A DNA stretch of 64,000 nt from Sphingobium quisquiliarum P25 (lineage in GTDB: Bacteria > Pseudomonadota > Alphaproteobacteria > Sphingomonadales > Sphingomonadaceae), in contig NZ_ATHO01000175.1 in the NCBI RefSeq assembly GCF_000445065.1, forward strand, positions 1-64,000, in the 5' to 3' direction. The notes beneath the pieces were generated by a model that did not search any database, had not been told where the DNA came from, and was given only the letters and a program-made list of their open reading frames with translations. Positions 1 to 8,961 of this stretch are shown piece by piece. A program made the position numbers and the translations under genes. Each line of letters opens with the position of its first letter. Position 1 is the first letter of the stretch.

Positions 1-1238
1 ACACGTGCCCCGATCTTGATCAGCTTCAGTTGCAGGCTGGTCAACGACCAGTCGGCCATGGCCTCGGGCAGCTCGATGCAGCGCAAGAAGGTGGCCAGGT
101 TGTACGCCAGGGCGTGCAGTTGCAGCCGCACCTCATTGTCGCGGAACTTCCGGCACGACAGCCGCGTCCAGCGAAAGGCGTATTTGCCCTCTTTGATGTG
201 CTGCTCGGCGGTGCCGCGCTGGTTGTAGAACCGCACCACCCAGTCCGGCTCCATCGGCAGGTTGGTGACGATGAAGCCGACACGCGGGAACAGTTCGCCC
301 GGATGCCATTCGATCTTGGCGATCACCCGGCGTTCCTTGTCCCAGGACGCCGCCTGATACTCGAATTCCTCGAAGAACCGCTTGACCTTGGTCAGTGACG
401 GCCGCCCGACAGGGCGCGTTAGCCGATGCGCGATCTTGTCCTTGAGGACCGCGTTTGCGGGCAGCCGGATGGCGTAGAAGAACCGCGCTTCTTCCAATCG
501 CTCATAGATCGCCGGGATCGCGTAGGCAGCATCGGCCCGGAAGAACCTGCCACCAAGGTCGCGCTCCGCGTAGCGCGCAATGACGGGGTCGAGAACATCA
601 CGCCAGCCATCGGCGCTGTGGACGTTGCCATGGCGCAGGGCGCAGCGTTCCAGCATCCCGAACTGGTTGAACAGAAAGTTGGGGTGATAGCAGCTACAGT
701 CGAAATGGCCATTCCAGGCGGACCCTTCCTGGTCGCCATGGGTCGGGCTGACCGAGCTGTCCATGTCCAGAACGATGTACTTCAGCCCGTTACGGTCATG
801 GAACCGGTCGATCCATTGCCCGTTCAGGTCGGCCAGCGCGGCACGGTTCCCGGCCAGAGCCAGCGTCTCGGTCTCGAACCGTCCCATCTGCGATGCCGAG
901 GCCGCTTGTGCATCGACCGCTCTGCCGCCGACAACTTGGCGCATGACCGGATCGCAGGCGAGACGGTTGGCGTCGTTGACATCCTCGTATCCGGCCAGCC
1001 GCCCAAAGACTGATTGCCGGAACAGGCCGTCGAGCCGATGGACCGTGTTCTTGCCAGAGCGAGTATCGCGCAGCGCCGCTGACGCCAAATCGGACAACCC
1101 GAGCGCGTCATCAAGCTCGCGCATCACCAGAAGGCCGCCGTCGGAACTGAGCTGCGTGCCGCGAAATTCCAGCCGCACGCGAGGGTCGAAATCCACCCGA
1201 TCTGCCCGTTGCAAGCCCGCACCCTCTGGGTGATCCAT
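1..1238 (-). CDS. IS1380-family transposase (partial, runs off left edge)
   Basis: An uninterrupted minus-strand frame runs from an ATG at 1238 to the window edge, about 412 codons with no stop. The N-terminal region (SSDGGLLVMRELDDALGLSD, then LFRQSVFGRLAGYEDVNDAN) is the family hallmark. The DDE-type catalytic core follows, with VLDMDSSVSPTHG carrying the first catalytic Asp, RFFRADAAYAIPAIYERLEE the second acidic region, and YNQRGTAEQHIKEGKYAF the C-terminal Glu region. Full-length members have roughly 430-460 residues, so only a short C-terminal tail is missing. No frameshift is seen, so the element may still be active. The protein cuts and pastes its own element. Confidence 0.9.
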   Translation of the reverse strand, partial: MDHPEGAGLQRADRVDFDPRVRLEFRGTQLSSDGGLLVMRELDDALGLSDLASAALRDTRSGKNTVHRLDGLFRQSVFGRLAGYEDVNDANRLACDPVMRQVVGGRAVDAQAASASQMGRFETETLALAGNRAALADLNGQWIDRFHDRNGLKYIVLDMDSSVSPTHGDQEGSAWNGHFDCSCYHPNFLFNQFGMLERCALRHGNVHSADGWRDVLDPVIARYAERDLGGRFFRADAAYAIPAIYERLEEARFFYAIRLPANAVLKDKIAHRLTRPVGRPSLTKVKRFFEEFEYQAASWDKERRVIAKIEWHPGELFPRVGFIVTNLPMEPDWVVRFYNQRGTAEQHIKEGKYAFRWTRLSCRKFRDNEVRLQLHALAYNLATFLRCIELPEAMADWSLTSLQLKLIKIGAR

Positions 1239-1281
1239 GAAACGCGCCCCTCGCAGCCTTCAACACCATGTTTTATATAGG
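1..1281 (-). mobile_element. IS1380-family insertion sequence, left part cut by window edge
   Basis: The transposase gene fills most of this stretch. Upstream of its start, the minus-strand sequence ends (reading inward from 1281) with CCTATATAAAACATGG. IS1380-family ends typically begin with CCTA, as in ISEcp1, so 1281 is the probable element end. The flanking four bases (1282-1285, aaat) would be one copy of the target duplication. The other end is not in the window, so the terminal repeat match and the duplication cannot be checked here. Confidence 0.65.
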
Positions 1282-1435
1282 AAATATAATGGTCAGGACA
1301 GCGAAATCAGCGCCTTACTTGGGAAATGTGGGCGGAAGAGTTCTTCCGGCGCAGTTACAGGACGGCGTTCAGAATCTCTTGATGCAATTCGCCGTATTAT
1401 TTCAGAATTGAGCGGGAATGGGGAAAGCGAACTGA

Positions 1436-1897
1436 TTGTCCGACACGCCGAAAACATACCCTGGGGAATCCGCCACGCCTGAGCAAATACTCCGGTTGGC
1501 AGAAGAATACAGAAAAGCGGCCCATCTGCTGCTGCAACTCGGACGACGCGGAGATCCACTATCACGCGCTCCTTGCCGGTTGTCTGCCATTCACGCGATC
1601 GAACTTTATCTGAACGCGCTGCTTCTCTTCATGGGACAGGAAACATCCCGGATAAGGGGGCTGCAACATAACCTTGCCGCGCGATCCGAAATGGCGATCG
1701 CGAATGGCCTCCAACTGCGAAAGCGCACTGCTGCGCATCTGTCGGCCATGGCTGGGAACAGAGAATATCTCGTGACGCGGTATGGGCCGGAAATGACGGC
1801 AACGATCTCGCAGATCAACCGGCTCACGGCGACTCTGGATGAGGTCGCCAACAAGGTTTCTGCGATGATGGCCGTACCGAATAGAACTCGTGCCTGA
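1436..1897 (+). CDS. HEPN-like hypothetical protein
   Basis: The 153-residue product is mostly helical. Its central segment (AIHAIELYLNALLLFMGQE, then RGLQHNLAARSEMA) resembles HEPN-domain proteins, in which a basic-x-His motif follows the second helix. Catalytic activity cannot be inferred. The frame opens with TTG directly after an in-frame stop (1433-1435), with a purine-rich GGGGAAAG about a dozen bases upstream. The start is therefore uncertain, and the gene may have lost an original upstream part when the neighbouring IS inserted. HEPN proteins are common toxins or RNases in defence and toxin-antitoxin loci, but no nucleotidyltransferase partner is next to it. It stands alone between the IS and the convergent DUF2493 gene. 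Confidence 0.55.
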   Translation: MSDTPKTYPGESATPEQILRLAEEYRKAAHLLLQLGRRGDPLSRAPCRLSAIHAIELYLNALLLFMGQETSRIRGLQHNLAARSEMAIANGLQLRKRTAAHLSAMAGNREYLVTRYGPEMTATISQINRLTATLDEVANKVSAMMAVPNRTRA

Positions 1898-1934
1898 TGC
1901 CAGACATGGGATGGCCGTAAGAGGCAGGTGGCGC

Positions 1935-2861
1935 TCACGCGCCACCTGAGCCGAACCGGTAGACCGGGATACCGAGTTTGCGGGCCTTGTCGGCAAGATT
2001 GTCCTGAATACCCGTGCCGGGGAAAATTATAACGCCGATCGGCATGACGGCCAGCATCTGGTCGTTGCGCTTGAAAGGGGCGGCCTTGGCGTGCTTCGTC
2101 CAGTCGGGCTTGAAGGCGACCTGTGACACCTTGCGCGTGTCGGCCCAGCGGGCGGCGATCTTCTCGGCGCCTTTGGGCGAGCCGCCGTGCATCAGCACCA
2201 TATCAGGGTGCTTGGCGTGAACCTGATCGAGCTTGGCCCAGATCAGCTTGTGGTCGGTGCTGTCGCCACCGGAGAAGGCGATCTTTGGCCCGGCGGGCAA
2301 CAGGACTTCGGCCTCAGCGCGGCGTTTGGCGGCGATGAAGTCGCGGCTGTCGATCATCGCGGCGGTAAGGTTGCGATGGTTGACCATGGAGCCGGTGCGC
2401 GGTCGCCAGCTTGACCTGGTATGCCGCTCGAAGTGGTCGGCGGCTTGATCGCGCATCAGTTCGAAGGCGTCACGGCGTTCGAGAAGAGTCTGCCCCTCGG
2501 CGGTCAGGCGCTCCAACTCGACCGATTTCACCTCGCTGCCATCCTGTTCGCGCTGACCGCGGCGCTGTGCCTGCTCGTTGTCGTCCAGTTCGCGTTCGAT
2601 CCGCTCTGAGGCGCGATGGAAGAGATTGACGGTCGACCAGAGGAGATCGTCGAGGTCGGGTTCGAGGCGGGTGTCTTCGAGCGTCGAGATCAGGGCATCG
2701 AAGATGTCGGCGATGGCGCCAGCGATGCGATCGCCTTCGGGGAGTGGCCGGGGATCTGGTTCATCCTCGAAGGGACGATAGCCGTAGAGCTGAAGCTCGT
2801 GCAGGACGTGGGCGGTTGGGGATTCGCTGTGGTGGGGTTCGTAATCGTCGTGCCCGTTCAT
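1935..2861 (-). CDS. DUF2493 (SLOG/YpsA-related) domain protein
   Basis: A 308-residue protein. The first 160 residues are acidic and helical with a Glu/Arg-rich probable coiled coil. The last third holds the SLOG-type Rossmann fold: KIAFSGGDSTDHKLIWAKLD (glycine-rich nucleotide-binding loop), VLMHGGSPKGAEKIAARWA (the GGSPKGAE signature of YspA/DUF2493), and a C-terminal IIFPGTGIQDNLADKA element. SLOG domains bind or process nucleotide-derived ligands. In alphaproteobacterial plasmids and ICEs this gene is commonly the last of a block with the Toprim and strawberry-notch-like genes, as here. The minus-strand start is supported by GGAG eight bases before the ATG. The substrate is unknown. Confidence 0.85.
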   Translation of the reverse strand: MNGHDDYEPHHSESPTAHVLHELQLYGYRPFEDEPDPRPLPEGDRIAGAIADIFDALISTLEDTRLEPDLDDLLWSTVNLFHRASERIERELDDNEQAQRRGQREQDGSEVKSVELERLTAEGQTLLERRDAFELMRDQAADHFERHTRSSWRPRTGSMVNHRNLTAAMIDSRDFIAAKRRAEAEVLLPAGPKIAFSGGDSTDHKLIWAKLDQVHAKHPDMVLMHGGSPKGAEKIAARWADTRKVSQVAFKPDWTKHAKAAPFKRNDQMLAVMPIGVIIFPGTGIQDNLADKARKLGIPVYRFGSGGA

Positions 2862-3179
2862 GGGATGCTCCGTCGGTGTGGACCGCGACCGTCGCGGCCT
2901 TCATGGCGACGAAGCCCATGGGCGGGACGGCCTTGCACCTTGACGCGAAGCGTCAGGGCCGGAGCGTTAGCGGAGGATGGCAGAGGGCGACTATTTTGCT
3001 TCGCGATGGAAAGGCGCGGGACGCGCCGCCGGAAAATAGTCGGCCGCCGCCATTGCCGGGCCGCACCGGCTGTGGGCCGATCGCCCTCTCAAAGGCCGAG
3101 GCGCGGTTCATCTTCCGATGGAAGAACGCATCCGGACGGGCACGATGACGGAGCACCGTTATCGCTTCCCTGTTCCAGG
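2862..3179. other. Gene-free stretch with nested inverted repeats
   Basis: No convincing gene is present between the DUF2493 and Toprim genes. The stretch holds a short perfect hairpin (tgacgc/gcgtca at 2941-2955), a 10-bp perfect inverted repeat (2988-2997 with 3033-3042, cgactatttt/aaaatagtcg) and a 9-bp repeat (2982-2990 with 3081-3089, agagggcga/tcgccctct) that shares the same left arm. The two repeats could form alternative hairpins in the minus-strand transcript. It may be an untranslated leader of the DUF2493 gene or the scar of an older insertion. Confidence 0.5.
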
Positions 3180-4220
3180 CTACGCTGCCAGGAGCATGAA
3201 GCGGGCGACGTCCTGCGGGACGAGTTGCACCCGGATATGCGCCATCAGTGCGTCACGGCCGAACGTGCGGAGATCTTCATTGAAGTCCCCGAGCATGGGT
3301 GACAGGGCAATCGCCTCAATCCCCACCGCGTTTGCCCGTTCGATCAGCGTGTTCCGCGCACCGTCCCCGGCGCGATCATTGTCGCGGACGACATAGAGCC
3401 GGCGCAGTGGGTCGTGGAACTGGATGGCAGCTAGGTGCGCCGCGGAGAGTGCCGCTGCCGCCGACATGCCGGGCATGACCTCACGAGCCGATAGCACGCT
3501 TTCGATCCCTTCGCCGGCCGCCAGCACGTCACCGGAGAGCCCGAAGCGGACTGCATGCCCAAGAAGGTCGCCCATCGCCTTGCGCTGGACGTCGATCGGC
3601 GCCTTGCCTGAGCCGTCGGGCGCGAGCCAGGTCCGATGCGTGCCGGTAATCCTGTCGGCGAGGTCGGTGACGGCGGCGACCATGGCCGGCCAGGTCTCGG
3701 TCGGGCTGTGCTCGTCGGGTTTATAGTAGCAGCGCGGATGGAAGCGTAAGTTTCCGGTTCCGTGCAAAGCCGTAATGCCGCGATTGCGGAGATACGTTTC
3801 CACGAGTGTGCCACCGATTGGCTGCGATATGGCGAACAGCCGCCGTGCCGCTTCGGCTGAGCCTGACGGCGCCGGCGCTGTTGCGTGCCGCTTTTGTGCG
3901 GGCTCTGGTTCGGGATGCGGGATGCTCAGAAAGCTGCGAGCCTCTTCGGCAACATCTGCGAAGTCGATGAGGCCGAGTGCTTCCCGTATCACGTCGAGTA
4001 GATCGCCGTGTTCGCCCGTCGCCGCGTCGGTGAATTTACCGGCAAGCCCCTTGGGCGAGTCCTTCAGCCGCACGAACATAGATCGCCCGGGATTGTTGCG
4101 GGCATCGCCAACCTGCCAGTAGTTGCCCTGTTTGCGGCCTGCCGAGAGATAGTGGCGGCACACCGCTTCGGCCTGACGGCTGAGACGGTGGGCAAGATCG
4201 GAAGCGTCGTGACGCGCCAT
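3180..4220 (-). CDS. Toprim / DUF7146 primase-like protein
   Basis: A 346-residue protein. Residues 1-100 form a primase-like N-terminal region with a GNYWQVGDARNNPGRSMFVR core. A region around 125-200 (SQPIGGTLVETYLRNRGI, LRFHPRCYYKP) is typical of DUF7146 proteins. A Toprim domain follows, with catalytic Glu238 in AAGEGIES and the DxD-type metal site D280-N-D282 in YVVRDNDRAGDG. Toprim proteins of this type are replication-associated and are common on alphaproteobacterial plasmids and ICEs. Its ATG overlaps the stop of the strawberry-notch gene (TGATG), so the two are translationally coupled. It probably acts in element replication or repair, but no origin is identifiable. Confidence 0.85.
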   Translation of the reverse strand: MARHDASDLAHRLSRQAEAVCRHYLSAGRKQGNYWQVGDARNNPGRSMFVRLKDSPKGLAGKFTDAATGEHGDLLDVIREALGLIDFADVAEEARSFLSIPHPEPEPAQKRHATAPAPSGSAEAARRLFAISQPIGGTLVETYLRNRGITALHGTGNLRFHPRCYYKPDEHSPTETWPAMVAAVTDLADRITGTHRTWLAPDGSGKAPIDVQRKAMGDLLGHAVRFGLSGDVLAAGEGIESVLSAREVMPGMSAAAALSAAHLAAIQFHDPLRRLYVVRDNDRAGDGARNTLIERANAVGIEAIALSPMLGDFNEDLRTFGRDALMAHIRVQLVPQDVARFMLLAA

Positions 4221-7200
4221 CACGCAGCCTCCCGTTCGGAGATACGATCGATGGGGTAGGTGTCGAGCAACTTGCCGAGCACGGTCGGTCCCGTGCTGTC
4301 GACCGGCACGAAGAACCGCAGTGACCAGGAGATGATCTCGGTGAAGAGGCCGTAGGCCCGCAGGCGTTCGCGCATCGTTTCGGCGAAGCCGGAGAGTTCG
4401 ATGCGGTTCGCGCCCATGACGCGGACGCGGCGAAGCTGGAGGCCCTCGGCCAGATCAAGTATGGTCCGCCCATCGACCAACGCTGTATAGGCGTCGTCCG
4501 CCGTGAGGCTGGCTCTGCCGGTCGACGCGGCGTTTGCCGCCCATGCCGGAGAGACACGGCGGCCAATGACGCGCTCGCCGTTATCGGTCTGGAGCCGATA
4601 GACCCGCGTCGACTCGTTCGGCAGGCGTTTCCACACCGGCAGGAGGAGACCGGCGACGATATGGATAGTGCTGTCGGCGAAGGGTGGTGTCTCTAGCACC
4701 TCCCGCTGCCATGCGGCTGCGAAGCTGGCATGATCAGCTTCCTGCCAATGGCTCTCTGCCATCATCTTCAGCGGAGCGTGGGTGTGTTCCATCGGCCGGA
4801 TCAGCCGGACACGGCGTTCGATCTCGCCGTCATCAAGCATGAGCGAAGGGGCGGCCACCTGCACGGCAGCGCGGCCGGATTTGGCGTTCACCAGCAGCCT
4901 GCCGTGGTCATCTTCTACATGGGCAAGGGCGTCCGTCAGTGTCATCGGGCGATTGCGACGACGTTCGGTGATCGTAAGGAGCCGCGTTTGAGCACCCGTC
5001 GCGGGATGGGTGTAGATGGTCTTCCGGTCGGTGACGACGAAGCTCTCCGCCGTCAATGTCTCCAGCCCGATATCATATATGCCGCTGGCGATGGCGCCTT
5101 GGACCTTGGCATCGAGCAGTTGCTCGAAGGCGGTGAAGAGGATGCCCTGAAGCTCGATGGTCAGCGCCAGCAGACGGTTCAGGAACGTGGTGATCGGCGG
5201 CAGTTCGTCCTTGATACCGTTCATGTCCATCAGCTTCAGACCGGTGGAGGACTCGAACCGTTCCAGCGAGCAGCCGTCGATCTTGCCGCGCACGATCAGC
5301 ACATAGAGCTGGCGGAGCGCGCCGCGCGCATAGGGAGATTCAAGATTGTCCTCCGGCCGGAACAGGCCCTGGCCACCGGTCTGCCGTTGTCCTCGCGTGA
5401 TTGCGCCGAGCGTGTCGAGCCGCCGCGCGATGGTCGAGAGGAAGCGCTTTTCGGCCTTCACATCCGTTGCGATCGGGCGGAAGAGTGGCGGCTGTGCCTG
5501 GTTCGTGCGGTTGGTGCGCCCGAGCCCCTGAATGGCGGCGTCGGCCTTCCAACCCGGTTCGAGCAGATAGTGGACGCGCAGGCGTTGGTTCTTTGCTGAG
5601 AGTTCGGCATGATAGCTGCGGCCGGTGCCGCCCGCGTCCGAGAAGACCAGGACGCGCTTCAGGTCGTCCATGAACGCGGCGGTTTCGGCGAGATTGGCGG
5701 AGGGGGCGCGGTTCTCGACAACGAGGCGGTCGCCCTTGCGAACGATGCGGCGGGAACGGCCCGTTACTTCTGCCACCATGTCGGTGCCGAAGCGCTGGAC
5801 GATCTGGTCGAGCGCGCCAGGCACTGGCGGCAGCGATGCGAGATGTTCGATCAGCTCGTCACGCCGGGCAACAGCTTCCCGGCTCTCGACCGGTTGGCCG
5901 TTGCGAAACACTGGCCGCGAGGAGAGGTTGCCTTCGCCGTCGGTGAAGGGCTCATAGAGCTGCACCGGGAAGCCGGTCTGCAAGTACGACAGCACATACT
6001 CGCGAGGAGTAATGTCCACCCTGACGTCGTTCCATTCCTCGGTGGGGATCTCGGCCAGGCGCCGTTCCATCAGGGCTTCGCTGGTGGACACGATCTGGAC
6101 GACGGCGGCGTGGCCCTGCTCCAGATCGCGGTCGATGGACCGTATCAGGGTCGGCGTCTTCATGCTGGTCAGAAGATGCCCGAAGAAGCGCTGCTTTGCC
6201 TGCTCGAAAGCGCTGCGGGCGGCGGACTTGGCCTGGCGGTTCAGCGTGCCGTCGCTGCCGGTGATATTCGCCGCCTCCATCGCTGCGTCGAGGTGGTTGT
6301 GTATGACTTGAAAAGCTCCGGCATAGGCGTCGTAGATGCGGCGCTGCTCGTCGGTGAGCTGGTGCTCGACCAGTTCATATTCCACGCCGTCGTAGGACAA
6401 GGACCGCGCCGTATAGAGGCCAAGCGACCGAAGATCGCGCGCCAGAACCTCCATGGCCGCGACGCCGCCGTCTTCGATCGCCTCCACGAATTCGGCGCGG
6501 GTGGCGAACGGGAAATCCTCGCCGCCCCAGAGGCCGAGCCGCTGGGCATAGGCGAGATTGTGGACGGTGGTGGCGCCGGTGGCCGAGACATAAACAACGC
6601 GGGCATTGGGAAGCGCATGTTGCAGGCGTAGGCCGGCGCGCCCCTGTTGCGAGGGAGCGACGTCGCCTCGTTCTCCTTTACCGCCTCCGGCGTTCTGCAT
6701 CGCGTGGCTTTCGTCGAAAATGATCACTCCGTCGAAGTCGGAGCCCAACCATTCGACGATCTGCCGGACGCGCGAAACCTTCTCGCCACGGTCGTCGGAG
6801 CGTAGCGTGGCGTAGGTTGTAAATAGGACGCCTTCCAAGAGCGTGACCGGCTTGCCTTGGGGGAAGCGCGAAAGCGGTGTGACCAGCAGGCGCTCCATGC
6901 CGAGCGCGGACCAATCACGCTGCGCGTCCTCGATCAGCTTGTCCGACTTGCTGATCCAGACGGCCTTGCGGCGTCCGCGCAGCCAATTGTCGAGGATGAT
7001 ACCGGCCGACTGACGGCCTTTGCCCGCACCGGTCCCGTCGCCAAGCATGAAGCCACGACGGAAGCGGACGGAGTGCTCGGCGTCGGCGGGCGCGGCCCGA
7101 ACGACATCGAAGGTCTCATCGATCGACCACGATCCGGCGAGATACTCGCCATGCGCCTCGCCAGCATAGATTACCGTCTCGATCTGGGCATCGGACAGAA

Positions 7201-8509
7201 GGTCGTGGATGTTTGCCGGCAGCATCGGCCGATAGCTCGGCTTCGGCGGCGCAACGCTCGCCATCGCCGCTGACTGCACCAGCTTGGTGGGATGCGCCTG
7301 GGAGCCGGGAATACGGATCGACTGCAATCCGTATTCCTCATAGATGGCGTCGGTTAGCCGTGCGCCGTCCGGCGGCGTCCAGTCCATGGTTTCATAGGCG
7401 AGTTCGACGCCCTCGGGATCGACGGCAGCCATGGCGGGACGTGCGGCGGTCGAGCGGGCGAGGTAGCCACGAACAGTGCGTGGTGCGGTGATGGACGCCG
7501 TCGCGTTGCAAGTCGGCATGGCTGCGACAGGTCGCGGCGGAATCTGCGCCGCAATCCAGCCGAGCAGCGTGGCGATGTCCGGCGCCCTGCCGGGCGAGGT
7601 CGGAAAAATGGTCGGATCGTCGGCGGGCTGCTTGTCGATGACGGTGATCCGCGTCGGAAACGTGGTGCCGTGTTTTGCATAGACGGAACCATCGATCGCG
7701 GCCGTGAAGGCGACGCGGCTGCGCGACTGCAAGCGAATGAAGGCGTCGCGCCAGTCGGGGGCATCGGGCGCGAAGTTCGCGCCGGTGATCGTTACCAGAC
7801 GACCGCCGGGCGCGAGGCGAGCAAGCGCCGAGGCAACATGGCGGTAGCAGGCATCGGCCATGCGGCCCGAGACGTTCGCCATTGCCGAGAATGGCGGGTT
7901 CATCAGCACAACGCTGGGGACCGCGGTGTGACCCAGATGATCGTCTATTTGGGCCGCGTCGAAGCGCGTGACGGCGATGGCCGGAAAGAGCGAGGCGAGG
8001 ATATTGGCCCTGGTCTCGGCCAATTCATTGAGCAGCAGCGTGGCGCCGGAGATTTCGGCAAGGACCGCGAGCAAGCCCGTGCCGGCAGAAGGTTCCAGGA
8101 CGACGTCGTTTGCCGTTATGTCGGCGGCGGTGACGGCGGCGAGGCCGAGCGGAGCAGGCGTCGAGAATTGTTGTAGCGCCTGGCTCTGCTCGGAGCGGCG
8201 CGTATGCGTCGGCAGGAGACCTGCAATCCTTCCGATAGCGGAAAGTCGTGCAGGCGGAGATGCTGCTTTACGGAAAAGCGCCTTTCCGTATTTGCGCAGA
8301 AACAGGACGGTCGCCGCTTCGCAGGCGTCATAGGCCGTCTTCCAATCCCAGACGCCAGTTGAGTCGGAAGCGTCGAACGCGGATTCCATCGCGCCGCGCA
8401 GCACGGTGGCGTCGATGCGCTGCCCACGTTCGAGATGGTCGAGAAGACGATGCGCGGCGGCCAGAACGGTGGGTGCGGCTGCAGCGGCGACGGGAGATGC
8501 GATGTTCAT
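4220..8509 (-). CDS. Strawberry-notch-like NTPase with N-terminal methyltransferase domain
   Basis: A 1429-residue protein with two modules. Residues about 110-300 form a class I SAM-dependent methyltransferase: VVLEPSAGTGLLAVLAE near 137-151 is the SAM-binding motif and NPPF at 204-207 is the catalytic motif of N6-adenine or similar methylases. Residues about 430-900 form the strawberry-notch (SNO) helicase-like NTPase, with Walker A GDGTGAGKG at 490-498, FDESHAM at 598-604 and VYVSATGATTVHNLAYA. The remaining C-terminal part corresponds to the SNO C-terminal domain. This fusion is a hallmark of alphaproteobacterial mobile elements, where its role is unknown; protection or processing of the element's own DNA is a reasonable guess. 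It is followed by the coupled Toprim gene. Confidence 0.9.
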   Translation of the reverse strand: MNIASPVAAAAAPTVLAAAHRLLDHLERGQRIDATVLRGAMESAFDASDSTGVWDWKTAYDACEAATVLFLRKYGKALFRKAASPPARLSAIGRIAGLLPTHTRRSEQSQALQQFSTPAPLGLAAVTAADITANDVVLEPSAGTGLLAVLAEISGATLLLNELAETRANILASLFPAIAVTRFDAAQIDDHLGHTAVPSVVLMNPPFSAMANVSGRMADACYRHVASALARLAPGGRLVTITGANFAPDAPDWRDAFIRLQSRSRVAFTAAIDGSVYAKHGTTFPTRITVIDKQPADDPTIFPTSPGRAPDIATLLGWIAAQIPPRPVAAMPTCNATASITAPRTVRGYLARSTAARPAMAAVDPEGVELAYETMDWTPPDGARLTDAIYEEYGLQSIRIPGSQAHPTKLVQSAAMASVAPPKPSYRPMLPANIHDLLSDAQIETVIYAGEAHGEYLAGSWSIDETFDVVRAAPADAEHSVRFRRGFMLGDGTGAGKGRQSAGIILDNWLRGRRKAVWISKSDKLIEDAQRDWSALGMERLLVTPLSRFPQGKPVTLLEGVLFTTYATLRSDDRGEKVSRVRQIVEWLGSDFDGVIIFDESHAMQNAGGGKGERGDVAPSQQGRAGLRLQHALPNARVVYVSATGATTVHNLAYAQRLGLWGGEDFPFATRAEFVEAIEDGGVAAMEVLARDLRSLGLYTARSLSYDGVEYELVEHQLTDEQRRIYDAYAGAFQVIHNHLDAAMEAANITGSDGTLNRQAKSAARSAFEQAKQRFFGHLLTSMKTPTLIRSIDRDLEQGHAAVVQIVSTSEALMERRLAEIPTEEWNDVRVDITPREYVLSYLQTGFPVQLYEPFTDGEGNLSSRPVFRNGQPVESREAVARRDELIEHLASLPPVPGALDQIVQRFGTDMVAEVTGRSRRIVRKGDRLVVENRAPSANLAETAAFMDDLKRVLVFSDAGGTGRSYHAELSAKNQRLRVHYLLEPGWKADAAIQGLGRTNRTNQAQPPLFRPIATDVKAEKRFLSTIARRLDTLGAITRGQRQTGGQGLFRPEDNLESPYARGALRQLYVLIVRGKIDGCSLERFESSTGLKLMDMNGIKDELPPITTFLNRLLALTIELQGILFTAFEQLLDAKVQGAIASGIYDIGLETLTAESFVVTDRKTIYTHPATGAQTRLLTITERRRNRPMTLTDALAHVEDDHGRLLVNAKSGRAAVQVAAPSLMLDDGEIERRVRLIRPMEHTHAPLKMMAESHWQEADHASFAAAWQREVLETPPFADSTIHIVAGLLLPVWKRLPNESTRVYRLQTDNGERVIGRRVSPAWAANAASTGRASLTADDAYTALVDGRTILDLAEGLQLRRVRVMGANRIELSGFAETMRERLRAYGLFTEIISWSLRFFVPVDSTGPTVLGKLLDTYPIDRISEREAA

Positions 8510-8524
8510 GGGATGAGCTTTCGG

Positions 8525-8559
8525 GAGAGCGGGAACGGGAAAGCCCGGATGGCGCTCTC
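8525..8559 (-). promoter_or_regulatory. Structured leader before the strawberry-notch gene
   Basis: The untranslated region upstream of the 8509 start can fold with gagagc (8525-8530) pairing gctctc (8554-8559). It shares the GGTCGAGAGAGAG segment (minus strand) and the ccctcttcctct segment (near 8592-8603) with the leader of the ParB-like gene. This suggests a common regulatory RNA or protein-binding element in the module. Confidence 0.4.
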
Positions 8560-8625
8560 TCTCGACCGCCCGGCCTCATCTCGTCCCGGCGGCCCTCTTC
8601 CTCTCCGCGTCGCGACCGCGACATG

Positions 8626-8658
8626 AAAACAGCGCCCGGCCATGAGGCGAGGCGCTGT
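8626..8658 (-). terminator. Rho-independent terminator after the 98-residue gene
   Basis: On the minus strand acagcgcc pairs with ggcgctgt (plus-strand arms 8629-8636 and 8651-8658), and the stem is followed by TTTT. It lies just downstream of the 8665 stop and ends the three-gene small operon before the strawberry-notch leader. Confidence 0.65.
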
Positions 8659-8664
8659 GAAGGC

Positions 8665-8961
8665 TCAGTTCCAGAGTCCGTCGGCGATCTCACGGGCGAG
8701 CACGGCACGCGCCCTGCGCATCACCGTGTCGCCGCTCGTATCGACGTGCCCGAAGAAGCGGGCTCGGGCGCCGTTTTCGGTCCAATCGGAATAGGTGCAG
8801 TATTCCTTGGCATCGAGCCGGAACGCGCGAAGGTCGCCCGCCCAGTGAGGCTTTGGCTCGATGATGACGGTGACACCGCCAGAAGTTTCCGGCCACGGCA
8901 GCGACCGTTCCGGTGGCGGACGTGTGCGATCGTCCGCGAAGATTGTTTCGACATCGGTCAT
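8665..8961 (-). CDS. Hypothetical plasmid-type protein (98 aa)
   Basis: A 98-residue acidic protein with the order FADDRTRPPPERSLPWPET, VTVIIEPKPHWAGDLRAFRL, then a mixed alpha/beta region ending in VMRRARAVLAREIADGLWN. I recognise the type as a short protein that travels with the ParB/DUF932/strawberry-notch module, but know no function for it. Its ATG at 8961 overlaps the stop of the preceding gene (ATGA type), so it is coupled to it. No signal peptide or membrane segment is present. Confidence 0.65.
   Translation of the reverse strand: MTDVETIFADDRTRPPPERSLPWPETSGGVTVIIEPKPHWAGDLRAFRLDAKEYCTYSDWTENGARARFFGHVDTSGDTVMRRARAVLAREIADGLWN

Noticed and set aside
2953-3156. A 67-codon minus-strand open frame between the DUF2493 and Toprim genes
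   Set aside because: It has no ribosome site, its Arg/Pro-rich product matches nothing, and it covers the inverted repeats. It looks like a chance frame in GC-rich DNA.
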